This document shows, piece by piece, positions 32,714-44,300 of a stretch of 64,000 bases of DNA (the first letter of the stretch is position 1; every line of letters starts with the position of its first letter). The stretch is from Bryopsis sp. KO-2023 (lineage: Eukaryota > Chlorophyta > Ulvophyceae > Bryopsidales > Bryopsidaceae). The translations under genes and the position numbers were made by a program. The stretch spans positions 186,001-250,000 of the forward strand of contig BSYQ01000005.1 in NCBI GenBank assembly GCA_030272585.1. The letters are read 5' to 3'. The notes below the pieces were generated by a model. The model did not search any database. It was not told where the DNA came from and worked only from the letters and a program-made list of their open reading frames with translations.

Positions 32714-34458
32714 ATGTCTGGAACATCCGAGCATTTGGAGCGACTCCGTCAGCAGAGGGATGAGTGGAAAACAAAGGCAGAGGCCTTGGAAACGGAGCTC
32801 GCGGAAGCCTTAGAATCTGGAACTGAGGCAGTGGAATTACATGCAAATGTGGCGGCGGATTACGAAAAATTACACACGAAGCTTCAGGAGGGTGTGACAA
32901 AAAGGGATGAGCAGGAGGCGGAAATCTGTGAGCTGGCGGCGAAACTCCGGGAAACAGAGGAGAAACAGACGGCGGAGAAAATTAAGCTGGAGGCGGATTG
33001 GAAGGATCGATACCGGGCTCTTCAACAGCAGTTGAGTGATGCTCAAGTGAAAGCCCGCGGTGCGGAAGCGGAACTCAAGACCATCAAAAGAAAGCAGCCA
33101 CCAAAGCTCAAGCGGATACAGATTGGTACCACAAGGAAAACAAGCAGCTCATCAGCGAGGCGGAGAAACGCTACAAGCACCTCGCCACGGTCCAAAAAGA
33201 GTTGGCAGCCACGAAAGCCGCTCTCGCCAAGGCGGAAAAAGGAGACAATTTCTGCAGCAGCACGACTGCCCGCGTGTTAATGTCCGAGTTGGTGGCGTCC
33301 AAGGTTGAGGTCAGCCGGCTTCGGGCCAGCCTCATGGACATTCCGCAGTCACTCGCGAGTTTCTCACACGGACTCGTGGGAGTACGTCTGGACACCGCGA
33401 AAACACAGGCGCAGTTGGTGAGGGATGGCCGGATAAAAGATCAGGTCGATATGCATAAGGTCAAAGAGATAACCATCACAAACGTAGACCTTACGAAGGC
33501 GCACAATTTGGACCAAGTGAACGACTGGTTGAGCCGGATAGACGGGGCAGCGGAAAATATCTCACAGCAGTTGGCGAAACCACCCCAGAGTTCCCTTGAC
33601 GATGACGACAACGAAGACGTCATAGCGGAAGAACCGACAGGTTCAAAACCACCGCTGAGCGCGGAGGACGCACAAACAAAAGCACTCGTCAAAGCAGCAA
33701 TGCTCAAAGCACTTGCGGAGAAAAAGAAAGCAGCCGCGGAGAAAAAGGCGGCCGCGGAAAAACAACAGGCGGACGCGGAGAAAACACATGCGGAGAAAAA
33801 GGCGGCTGCGGAAAAACAAAAGGCGGACGCGGAGAAAACACATGCGGACGCGGGAAAACAAAAGAAGGCGGACGCGGAGAAAAAGACAACCGCTGAAACC
33901 AAGAAAGGGGAGCCGTCGACTCAGGCGGATGCGGAAAAAGTGAAGGAAGCGGACAAAAAGGGCGCGGAGAAAAGCACCAAGCGGGGGAAGAAACGCACAC
34001 GCGCGAAGGACGCGAAAGAGTTGCGTGCAGCGCTCAAGAAGATCAAAGGCACGCACGATCCAGCACTCGCGGGAACGAAGTGCTACTACTGCGCGGGAAC
34101 GCAACATGGTGTCGGGATAAAAACCAGTTGTGGGGCTCACTACGTTTGTCCCACACACTGGCCCCATCATCATGTAATGGATCGGGTCATCAATCGGTGG
34201 CTCGCGGATAAAAGTATCCGGCCGCTCGATATGACCGCGGAGCATCTTCGCCTCGGGAAACGTGCGGAGGATTTTCTTCCGCTCCCATCGCTTCCACCCC
34301 CGGATGCCACTGATCAGCTCACCTTACCATGTCAGGTGTGTCGGGTCAAATCCGCAGCCTTCCCTTCGAAAACCGGTGTCAAGGAGCTTGGATCCCGGCT
34401 GACATACATCCTACGAACGATGTGGGATCTCGAGGGCTTGGACTCGGAGACAGAGTGA
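32714..34458 (+). CDS. Extra coiled-coil / Cys-His coding region 3' of Pol
   Basis: Two overlapping ORFs occupy the place where some gypsy elements carry an envelope gene. There is no signal peptide or membrane segment, so it is not an envelope. The products are long Glu/Lys/Ala coiled coils, with a strongly repetitive AEKKAAAEK / ADAEKTHAEKK block (about 33700-33900). They end in a Cys/His-rich segment (CYYCAGTQHGVGI ... CPTHWPHHH) that looks like a metal-binding fold. I do not recognise the family. It may act as a structural partner of the coiled-coil Gag leader. Composition matches the rest of the element (frequent GCGGA), so it is long-resident rather than freshly captured. Confidence 0.65.
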
Positions 34459-34597
34459 GCGAGAGCAGAGCCAGACAGAGCCGGACAGAGACAGTTTTTC
34501 CTTGGGGGTTTTCTTTTCTTTTCTTTTCTTTTCTTTTTCTTTCTTTTTGGGTTCTTCTACGGGTGTGGACACCCTTTGGGGGGGGGGGGGGAGTAGT

Positions 34598-34771
34598 TGA
34601 TACGTTGATCGCACTCATTTTGCAGTACGAGTGTGTAGTACGGGTTAGTACGGGTTCTAGGGGGTTAAGTTCAGAGAGAACACTTGTAAAATTAATTCTC
34701 TGGTTTGTGAAAGTGTGTGACCCCAGTCTCAACTTCAGCAACGACTCACTAAAACCTACAGGGACCTAACA
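34598..34771 (+). repeat. 3' LTR of the 15-kb chromovirus
   Basis: 174 bp, one difference from 19666-19839, preceded by a TTTTC microsatellite (about 34508-34545) and a G-run. Confidence 0.92.
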
Positions 34772-34999
34772 AGTATGACAATGCCGATTTGTTCAGTGAA
34801 TGCAGGCTTCAGACCTCAGCGTGCGGACCCTCCTTCCCCTAAAAGGGTTTTAGTCGCTCCACCCAAAAAGGTTGGAGGTCTTCCCCCACCACCAAAGGTT
34901 GACCAATCTCCTTCCCCAGGAACCAAACGTGAACCCGACTCAAGGGAACGCGATCTCAAGGAGAAGGTTGCCGAAGTAAAGAAGCAGCTGCCTGGATGA
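34772..34999 (+). CDS. Possible last exon of a host gene split by the LTR insertion
   Basis: Right of the LTR element a frame of about 75 residues reads SMTMPICSVNAGFRPQRADP, then a proline/lysine-rich stretch and a charged helical end (REPDSRERDLKEKVAEVKK) before TGA at 34997-34999. AATAAA at 35295-35300 is a suitable polyadenylation signal. The frame can be followed left across the target duplication into 19653-19665, where a CAG acceptor stands. I infer that the retrotransposon lies within a short terminal exon. No family is recognised and the upstream exons were not found. Confidence 0.35.
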   Translation, partial: SMTMPICSVNAGFRPQRADPPSPKRVLVAPPKKVGGLPPPPKVDQSPSPGTKREPDSRERDLKEKVAEVKKQLPG

Positions 35000-35300
35000 A
35001 ATTTAAGCTTCGTGGTCAATTCATGGATCCAAAAACAAGACCCTTGTGCTGTGGCGATGCTCTGTGTGTTCTGGATTGGTTCCTTATTATCAACATATGG
35101 GGCGGTGCTTAGCTTTCCTTTGGCGATGAGTGCATCTTCGCTGGTAATGCAGAGAACAAGAATAGACATCGTGTGTGGCAGTTTTTTCTGAAGTCGTTCC
35201 TGTGCTCTGTTTGTTTCTGGGAGGAAGGGGTGTTCGGCTCGTGGAAAGCAATCCTTTTTGAGAGACGCATTATTTTTTTCTTTTCTTAAAATTCAATAAA

Positions 35301-36128
35301 CTTCTGACGGACTAAGGCTTAGACGCTGGTGAGCGCTTTCCCCCCCTCGAAATTCTGTTGTTCCATGTCCCTTCCGTATTTATGTTTCATTGTAAATTTT
35401 GAATGAGTTGGCTCAGGGTTTTTGTTTTTGCCTGAATATTCCCCAAGAATTTGCTACTGGAAATCATATTCTGGAAGAGTGAGTGGGTGATTCTGACCTT
35501 TTCTGAAGGTCTAATTTTGAAATTTGTCTAGTTCCTCACCTACAAAGAATTCATATCCCTAGATGTTCCTTGGTATCAAATTTATATATATGTGTATTTT
35601 TTTATTAAATTGAATGCTTACTAATCATCCTACATCTGGGGATCCAAATGTCCAAGCAGAGAGACAGCAACTATGTCGAATTCTTCTTTCTCTTCCCACA
35701 AGTCCTGCCACAGAAAAATAACAAACTGATTATTCTCATTTCAAAAAAGAATCTTCCTGGTCAGTCGTATTTTACAGGTCTTTTTGACTTCATCCATTCG
35801 CAGAGGTCGCTCTCGAGCACCAAAAAAGGCATAGATTTCTCAGGAGGTCCCACACGAATCCAGAACACCTTTTTTTCTGATTTTCTACTCCCTCCAAGCT
35901 ATCAAAACCTCTAAACCACTCATTGGATCGTTCATTTGTTCTCATCCCAGAATTCCAGCGTGATTGAAATATTCCCCTTGTGTGCGAATCCTGGCAGAAA
36001 ATAGCAGGCTACAAAAAAGAGTTTTCTACTGCTAGCCTCCCCTCTTATTTTTCTTGCCCATTCCTAAGCTGAAAAAAAACCTCCCTTTAGTAGTGGATTT
36101 GGAATTGAACGTATCATCAGAAGTTTAC
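35301..36128. other. Intergenic, nothing recognised
   Basis: AT-richer sequence with no frame I can support on either strand. It separates the plus-strand exon ending near 35300 from minus-strand exon-like blocks. Confidence 0.4.
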
Positions 36129-36358
36129 CCCAACATTTCCAGAATTGCAGTTTTTAAAAAGGGATATTTCAGGAATTGTATCGCATGAATCGAGTTGCAA
36201 ATTGATGTGCAAGGTTTGGATGCTCTTCCAACATGTTCGATCTCGAAATTTGGGTGATACATGTAACGCTTTATGTTCCGAAGAACGTTGTCTTTGATGG
36301 GAGCCTTCTCGCACATTCTCAACCTTCTTAAGCATTCGTTTGTGTGCTTCATCATCAT
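36129..36358 (-). CDS. Dynein heavy chain-like exon, partial
   Basis: The minus-strand frame MMMKHTNECLRRLRMCEKAP and the following IKDNVLRNIKRYMYHPNFEI and EHVGRASKPCTSICNSIHAI match, position by position, the stretch of dynein heavy chains at the base of the microtubule-binding stalk. There the family reads like DKDNIPEKVLKKIKKYIDNP, then a V-S-K-A...C-W-V-A segment. A donor G|GTAAAC follows at 36128. The expected neighbouring stalk and AAA domains are not recognisable in the flanking blocks (36638-36810 and 36860-37313, minus), so this is either a remnant or part of a strongly divergent gene. It fits a flagellated cell. Confidence 0.45.
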
Positions 36359-36637
36359 CTTTTCACAATCCCAATCAATCGATTTCTGACCTGAAAAAAG
36401 GCACCAGGGTTAATACAAACTCTAAAAAAAAATTCCAATCAAGTTCCAAAAAAAGCAGTCTCGTACCCAACATCACACAAAGCGCTTCAAGGACAAGTCT
36501 CCTCTTTTTTGGCCAGTGGATTTGATCAATTCTTTTTTTTTTTTTTTGAACACAGATACTTCACCAATCACAAGCAAGAAATTAAACAAGATATTTCGAA
36601 AAAAGAAAGGCATAATAATATGAATTCAAGACATACC

Positions 36638-37313
36638 GTTTCTTTGTCCTTGAAACTTTGCTTATCCACATCATCCTTCTTTTCCAAATGCTTGATGAAA
36701 AGCTTCATCCTTTTGGCAGCTTCCTCTTGCAGATCGATCCTTGATGACGATCGCCTGGCGGACCTGCGTAGATCAAGCCCTGCCTTGGACACGGTCACTG
36801 ACATGATCATGTTGCAACAAAGATGGAATGTCCACTACTTTCATTTTCTTGACCCATAAATTTCCTCGCACCGGACCTGGTTGATGCAGGGGAGTGAATG
36901 GACCCCAGAACAAAACGCGTTTGAAGACGTCCCCTGTTACGCTCTCATCCCACACTCTCCTGTTTGCAATGGCCTGGTAGGCTTGCAACGCTCGGACTCG
37001 CATCGAAATGGACATACATTCCATTTCGAATTTTTTGGCAGTGAACAAGAAAGTTTGCACTTTCCGTGTACCGTAGAACTCTCTCTTTGATTGCTACTCT
37101 AGACTGTGCACCAATGACCCAGAGATGTCGAACTGCAACAGAATCGTCCATAAAAAAGATGTGTTGTTTGACCAAAGCCACGTGACCTGTGTTGACAGAA
37201 ATTGCCACGAAGTCACGTGCCTTTGGGGGACCAGTGAAACAGGGCGGCTGCACATCTGCTGCAAGCCTTGTTTTGCCATTTTTTAACTGACTCCACTGTT
37301 CCTTCTTTATCAT
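36638..37313 (-). other. Unrecognised exon-like frames upstream of the dynein-like exon
   Basis: Minus-strand open blocks include one ending in SFKDKET before a GTATGT donor at 36637. Another carries FEMECMSISMRVRALQAYQ, and another KTRLAADVQPPCFTGPPKA. They might belong to the same gene as 36129-36358, but I could not join them with confidence and recognise no domain. Confidence 0.25.
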
Positions 37314-37963
37314 GACATGTACGTTGAACCAATCGCCTTACAAACCGATCACCACCACGTGAACTGTGACAAAAACAGATTCTGGAAACCCATCCTCACT
37401 CATCGAAACAAAAGCACTGCTGTGGGTACTCTCCTATCCCCCAAAAAATGGTCGGGGAAAAAGAAACACAATCTAACATCAAGTATTGTAGTTGCAGTTG
37501 AACAAAACAAAAGAACAGACAGCACCAACGCTTTGTTTCTTTTCCTCTTTTAAACAAACTTGAAGATCAATGCCAAGATGAGTTGCTGCCAACAAGTACA
37601 TCTGGTCTTGTCCTTACTCAGAGTTCGGTGCTTCATCACATAACTTTACAAATTTCCCCAGTAGCAAAGTTCAAGACAAACAAAATGCTTGTCTGTCAAA
37701 AACATCACCTTCATCGCCCAAAACAAATTAGCGATTGATTGATTGATTGATTGGTTGACTAGCACCGATTCCTGCGATTCATCGGATCGGTTTCAGGCGG
37801 CACACCGCTCCAACGAGCCAAGGTCCAATAAAAACTCTTCCCCTGACTTTCAAATCATTCGTCCGCCTTTGTCTTCTTCGCTTCTCCAGAACTCCCAGAA
37901 TCGCAGACCAGGGAATCGCAGACCAACGGAGTTTTCTTCTTGCTTTTGCACCCAACAGTAAAG
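37314..37963. other. Intergenic 5' flank of the secreted protein gene
   Basis: No gene recognised. It contains a GATT microsatellite (37734-37752) and must hold the promoter and 5' UTR of the gene starting at 37964, but I see no TATA box or other defined motif. Confidence 0.35.
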
Positions 37964-39462
37964 ATGCGTGCTGCGTTTTTGGTCGCCCTCACTTGCTGCC
38001 TCGTCGGTGAGAAATCACGCGTCCTCAATTCTTCCTTGGTGAAAAATTCGGCTGCTCCTGTTGGAACAGGGTCGAAAAAAGAAGCTGCAAGTGGCGTCCC
38101 ACAGGAATCTGATTGGACTATAGACAACTTGAGTTGTTTACCGATTGCGATCTCGCTGGCTGCTTCCTCTGCGACATGTAGCTAAAACGGCGCGATCGTC
38201 CACCTTAGATCGTCTGAAATACCGCTTTCGTAGGGGTCTGCGGTCGCTGAACAGGGCGTTTCTTTGTTTTTTCTTATCAGCCCTGGTGAGGTCCCAGGAT
38301 ATCGATGTCAGCGCCCTCCTTCAGGAGCAGCTCAACGGCCCTGCCGTCCAAAACATTCTCAGCAAGATCCCTGAAGCGAATCAGTGCCGATCCAACTCAG
38401 ACGCTTTCATCAGATCATGCACTCAGGTCCGATTCGTGAACAGCGATTGTCTTTTCGACCTTTCCTTGCTCTTGGGCAGTTACGGACTGATGTTGGCTTT
38501 TTTTTTGGCTGCTGCTAGGATTTGATCGAAACCACCAGCTTGAAGACTGACACCGCCACACTCGTCGGCATGGTCAATATCGACAACGCTGCGAACACTT
38601 TGGCGATCCAGGGAACTACACTCGCTGGATTCGTGGATGGTGCCACAGCATCCGATGCGTAAGCAACTGAGAGTGACGTCATGTTTTCAAATTCTTGAAT
38701 ATTTTTTCCTCTGCTCATTGTTTTTGGTGATTTTAGTTTTTCTTTGTGTTTTTTTGGACTGGTGCTGGGTATTGCTTGAGCGGCTTCTCAAGCAACATTG
38801 AATCATTAATTGATTTGGTGACTCTTGCTCCTTATTTATTTTTTAAACTTGAAATAATAAATAAAAACATTTTGGTGTTGCATTACAGATGCTGTAGAGC
38901 TTCTTGTGCGGTTGCCCAACAGGTATTGTGTGTGTGCGTTTTTTTGTTTTCTCTTCTGTTGGAAACGAAATTTGGTTCTATGGGAGGTCATCGTGTGAGT
39001 TGTGTGTTTCCTTCAACAGGGATGCATGTGCAATGCGGGTGCTTGGAACGAGATGGTCAGACTTTTCAGCGGTGCGGCTGGTGTCAATGGCGGTGAGTGA
39101 ATTCTCATTTCATAGATTTTGTAGTGCCCTCCTAAGATTTCCCCCACTCCACACCCAAGAAATCTTTGTGTGACTCTTTGTGTTTTTTTTATTACATTTT
39201 TGCAATTTTTACATTTTTTAACATTTTTGTTTTGAAAGTTAAGCTGAGCAATTGCCTCTGGTGGCTCCTTGCATTGTGTAAATTGCATGAGGACAGCAGG
39301 AGTTGTTGATATCGATGTGTGGTGGTTAATGTTTTCTCAGTGTTCAGCAAGATTGTGGCAAAGTGCAACACTGGTGGAAGATCCTTCCAAGCCGTGATGG
39401 ACCCTGGCTCTTCCACCTGCTCTGCTGATTTCATCCCAACTGCTAAAGCCTTTACCTGCTGA
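37964..39462 (+). CDS. Small secreted cysteine-rich protein, 6 exons, 185 aa
   Basis: Exons 37964-38006, 38281-38426, 38519-38658, 38889-38922, 39020-39092, 39341-39462 have clean GT-AG introns and join in phase to 185 residues. The start context is CAGTAAAGATGCG. Residues 1-20 (MRAAFLVALTCCLVALVRSQ) are a typical signal peptide cut before DIDV. The mature part has ten cysteines (50, 61, 111, 112, 116, 123, 125, 154, 172, 185), enough for five disulfides, and no membrane segment. The order C-C-CC-C-CxC-C-C-C contains the eight-cysteine pattern of lipid-transfer/prolamin-type proteins, but spacing (49 residues between the second Cys and the CC pair) is not typical, so this is only a hint. AATAAA at 39823-39828 may end the transcript. 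I know no family for it. Confidence 0.8.
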
Positions 39463-41382
39463 ACACTCTTCCAACAGTTGCTGCTGGTTTTGACGAGAAT
39501 CGACTTCGTCTGTAACTTTGATGAGCTAGTTTCCTGGGTGCCCGTGGATGCCCGGGGAATGTTCGCTGCTACTTTTTCTTTTCCTTTTTTGCTCTTTCTG
39601 ATTTTATTTAATTTGTTGGGGATGTTGGGGAGGGAAATGAGCAACCTTAGTGATGGTAGTCATTAAGTGTTCCTAGCACTCGAAGGAAAAGGCAGTTTTC
39701 TGCGGTGCCCTGATTGGGGGGTTTTCATTCAGTAGATATGAAGAGCAGGACTCTTTTTTACTTCAGGTGCTCGTAAAGAGACCATGTTGCCAATTCGTGA
39801 AGTGAAGGGAAAAAACGATTATAATAAAAATAAGGGCCGTACTGAGTGCATTTTCTTGCAAGCTGGGAGTCGTTGGGTTTGTGTTTGAACAGCAAACACT
39901 CTGTGATTAAATTATGGATGAAGAATCTTCAGTTGATTACGATTCTATTTCAGTTACAGCTCAGATGTACAAAAGTTACAGAAGTTGGTTCGTTTGATAT
40001 ATAAGTTTTTTACTGCTGTTTTTTAGTTCAAAGATATTGAGAAGTTCAGGCTCCATGAGATGTTTTTGAATTTGTGGCAAACATATAATATAATTATTAT
40101 TTTCAATTAATCAACACAAAAAGAAGAAAAAGAAACCACTAGAAATAAAGCTGATGTATTTTGGGATGAATCATCAAACTCCTCGAGTTTCCTTGTATCA
40201 AAAGCAATGATCCTAATGGTGCAGATGATGGAGCCAATTATAAAAAGTTCACAATATTTTGTTATTTTTATCTAGTTCGATTTGCAGAGGATCTTTTGTA
40301 TATTTACTCAGAAGAATGGATGAATTGGTAGGATTGCCTTGCCCCCACAACTTGATTTTGAGTGTAATACGGCTGGGTGAAAAGGACACATACAGGCACA
40401 GTCAGGTTTTCTGCGTGGTGGTGGGTTGAGAGAAGTTTTGCATATCCTTGTTCATCAGTTTCCTCTTGAACCCAGACAATCTGGAGGAAACTTTCAACCT
40501 GGTGGAAAATTTCAATTAAAACCCTGTCAACCTTGTCCTCCCATTCCTTCTTTTTGTTACTCTATGCATTTTCCTCTCCAGTGTCAAATGGGGACCTATA
40601 ATGCACAGACCAGTGTTCGGGAAATTTGTTTTTTGCTTGTGGGGTGGTTGAGCAGATCCATATATCTTTTCAGTGGTTGTCATTGTACTTTGTACCCTCT
40701 GCACTTTGGAAATCGAGTGCCTCTGTACTCTGGGTTGCCCTTCGCAGCTTCGATATTGACATTGTTCGACATCTCATCCATGATCTAATCCAAAAGAAAA
40801 GCCTATTTTCCCGAGTCTTGCTTGGGTTCATTTTCCCAGATGCACCAACCGGCAAAACAAATTCTTTTAATAAACTGATTCGCATAATTTGCTGCAACAT
40901 ATCTGTGGGATGGCAAGTACCTGTGGATGCCCATTAACAGCAGTGTATGTGACTGAAGTATCTTGGCAGCGGACAAATGACCGCAGATGCAGTTGAAAAC
41001 GATATCTATATTGATTTCAGTGCAGAATTTAACAAATGATTTTCCTCAAGTATAGCATTTTTTGGTCAAATCTCTCCTGTCCAGGCCACAACTCACCCAA
41101 AATTCTACCCCCCCCCCCCCCGCCCCACCCTTCTCCACCAAACACATCCTTGGAGGGTTTGCTTGCTTTCCGTTCAGTCCGATGCCCCACAGAAGTCGCG
41201 ATTTGTCATCAATGACGGGCAGGGCAATGACTAATGCGGCTCGCACCCGTGACGTGGGGGCTTCGATACGACAATGACAGCGAAACAAGGTTTCGCGTTA
41301 TTTGGACAGCTTTTTTCCCGACCGGTTTCGGTTTAGCGTCACCAGGGAGTCTCGAACAAGGAGGGGAGGCCAAAAAAAAACC
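39463..41382. other. Intergenic, nothing recognised
   Basis: About 1.9 kb containing the 3' UTR of the secreted protein gene at the left and the U2AF2 promoter region at the right. Frames up to 120 codons (near 40426-40937) show no similarity or splice signals I can support. Confidence 0.4.
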
Positions 41383-44300
41383 ATGACGGATGGTGGGGAG
41401 CCAGCGAATGGCGTTGGACCGGACGTGAGTGTTTCTCGTCTTGGCATTCGCTGAGATGTCGCTGTTCATGTTTGGCTTATCTTTGTTGGGGACACTCTTG
41501 GGGTAGTGGTGTCGGTGTGTGAATTTTCTCTGTTGTGGATTTCATGCTGTGGAGGTTTTGAAAGAACGTGGTAGGTAGCTCATCTTTTTCTGTTTTTTTT
41601 TTTGGACAGGTGAGCTTGAAGCAGGATGATGAGGCTATGGATGCTGATGTCGAGGATCGGAAAGAAGATGTAGAGGTCCCTCCTATGCCAGAAGTTACCG
41701 GGTAACGCGAGTTTCCACGCCTATGGTTTGTTTTGCTTTCAACGAAACAAGAATCCCTTTCGGAGGATTCTGGGGTCCATTGTAGTTTCCTCCGTTTTGA
41801 TAATCTTCTGTCGCGGAGGAGTTTTTTCCCTCTTGGTTTTGGCCAGGTTTGCGTTTTGAAGTGCTATTGTTGAGAATTCGTGGGTTCTTGTAGGCCAATG
41901 GACCCCCCTGCGGAAAGTCATCCCGAGGTGAAAGAGGAGGCCAAGCCCGTTGAACAAGAGCCCGTCGAGCGGGCACCACCTTCGCATCACAACGACGAGA
42001 GGGAAAGGCACGAAAAGCGACGCAGGCGGGATCACGATGATAAGGACAAGGAACGAGACAGGGAACGAGACAGGGACCGCGACCGGGACCGTGACCGTGA
42101 GCGTCGGCGTGATCGCGACCGCGGGCGGGATCGAACCGACCGGGATAGGGACCGCGAGAAAGACCGCGGCGATCGCGATAGGGATAGGGACAGGGAAAGG
42201 GACCGTGACAGGGATAGGCACAGGCGGGGTCATAGGTCTCGCAGTCGATCAGGGAACAGAAGGAGGTCACGGTCGCGGAGGCGATCCAGAACTCCACCAA
42301 GACGGAGAAGAAAAACCCTGTTCGATGTCCCTCCCGCGCCGGGCTCGCAACCCGCGACTGAAACTGGCGGACAACCGGGGGGAGCACCCGTACCAGCGCC
42401 AGCGGGGGTGCTGGGAGCGTTGGCTTTGCCGTCGATGGAAGGCGTTCCGGCCGCCGCGCCAGTACCTGGAGGCTTGCCAGCGTCTGCTTTCAACCCGATG
42501 GCCGCTGGTGAGCGCCCCTTCATTAAATCAACTGTCCTAAACTGTCCTCCCCCCTCTATAATCCATTTCTACATGACTAATTCCTTGCCCAGGGGTTTCC
42601 TCAGTTTGTGTAGGCCAAGTTATTTGGCGAGTGTAGGTGGTGGTTTGGAAATAACTAATATAAGTTGCACACTTGGATAAAGAGGAAAAATTTCCTTGAA
42701 AGAAAATGCCCCGTTTTGGATGTTTCAGAAAATCACTATGGTGGCTGAAGAAAAAGCAGGGTTGGAGAGTTTTGAAAATTTAACCTTGCGGGGTGGAAGA
42801 AAAATTTAGGAAAAGTTTATAATTTTGAAAGTCTTGGATGTTGTCGTTGTTGAGTGTATTATTTGCCTGATGGCCAATTTTCGTAATGGTTGATTTTAGG
42901 ACATCCTCCCGCCCTTTCAAATATATCTTCGACCAAAACTCTTCCATTTCTGTTGCGAACCATAAACAGCAGTGGTAGGGATAATTAATCAATACATACA
43001 GTAAAATGATTCTCCTTTTTTTGCTTCGAATTCGGTCTTTTTCTCTTCTTCCCCCACACACACTTTTCTATGCAAAAACAGTGTTCATTTTTTTCGAACA
43101 CTTCCACAAATTGAAATATATATTTTCAACCTAATCCTCCAATCACTCCAAAAAATGCTTCATGATTTCCACTTGATGTTGACCATTATTCCGACTTTTT
43201 CCCCCTCTCCCCCCCCCCTTTGTTGTTTTTTCTTGTTACTTTTCACCCAGTCCCGACAGATCCAGGTTTTTTTGGAGGGGGTGTACTGCCGAATGCTGCT
43301 CTCATCCAGCCGCCGTCCCAGCAAGCGACGCGACATGCCAGGAGGGTGTATGTGGGAGGACTACCTCCGACCGCCAACGAGCAATCCATCGCCACGTTTT
43401 TCAGTCACGCTCTGGCTGCCGTGGGAGGAACTTCTTCTGGTCCGGGTGTAGTTGGTGAGGACTGCAAAGTCCCGGGGGGAGGAAAAATAGAGATATAGAA
43501 ATGAGAAAACCCAATGAAAAGAATTTAATGTTTGAAATTGAGGGGCGAAACAAAACTTGGGAGGGGTGTTGGATCGATTTGCTTTCTTTCTCATTCTATC
43601 TATCGCTGTAGTTTTGATTTTCACATTGCCTGTGGTGGTTTTTTTTCTTCGTCTTCCTATGCATGCGGTTTTGAGAAGGTTGAATTTTTTTCGTGCTCCA
43701 CAAAACCCTCTCGTTCTTTTTTTTACTCTAAAAAACTTGAAGTTTAAAAAACTTTTGAAAAAGGACTAGAGTCTCCACGATATCAAATGAAGAACTGTTT
43801 TGGTGGGTTGGGATGTAGTTTGACATGTGGTTGGGAACCCCTTGCTGAGATATATTGGGTATGTGTGTTATTTGCAGGGAATGCAGTCGTGAATGTGTAC
43901 ATCAACCGTGAGAAGAACTTTGCTTTCGTGGAGTTTCGAACAGGTATTTAAAAATGATGGAAGTGGCATTACCATTAAATAGCCACTGGAGACGATTCTT
44001 GCTGATCTGGCATTATTGGAACCACATCAGTTTTTCCGTAGCATGCATTCATGAAAGATGCATTTCTTGCTCGAATTTGATGGTGCCAGCATTTTTCATC
44101 ATTCTTTTCACCCGTCTGACATATGTAAAGGTAGCAAATGCATTGCACTCATGTAAAGTCTCAGTCTAGTGTTTTCCTCCGACAACTCACTCCACTTTTT
44201 TCAAAATGTCCCCACCACAGTTGAGGAAACCTCGAATGCCATGGCATTGGATGGGATCATGTTTGAGGGTGTAAGCGTCCGAGTACGACGGCCGAACGAC

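Larger units (their letters stand above)
19666..34771 (+). mobile_element. Ty3/gypsy LTR retrotransposon (chromovirus), 15.1 kb with nested hAT
   Basis: LTRs of 174 bp (19666-19839 and 34598-34771) begin TGATACG and end CTAACA and differ at one position, so the insertion is recent. AGTATG flanks both sides (19660-19665 and 34772-34777), a 5-6-bp target duplication. TGGTTTCGGAGC follows the 5' LTR by two bases and is the same primer-binding-site core as in the 12.7-kb element; it resembles initiator-Met-type sites. A G-run (34578-34594) precedes the 3' LTR as polypurine tract. Parts: leader, Gag region, Pol, and an extra 3' coding region. It is broken by the hAT insertion at 22340-27329, and perhaps once more in the 3' region. 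Without the hAT it would be about 10.1 kb. Confidence 0.92.

Noticed and set aside
33441-34245. Minus-strand Ser-Ala-Phe and Arg-Leu-rich frames
   Set aside because: Shadows of the GCGGAGAAA repeats coding for Lys/Glu/Ala on the plus strand.
32714-34458. Envelope gene of the LTR element
   Set aside because: No signal peptide, transmembrane segment or glycosylation-rich ectodomain; the products are soluble coiled coils.
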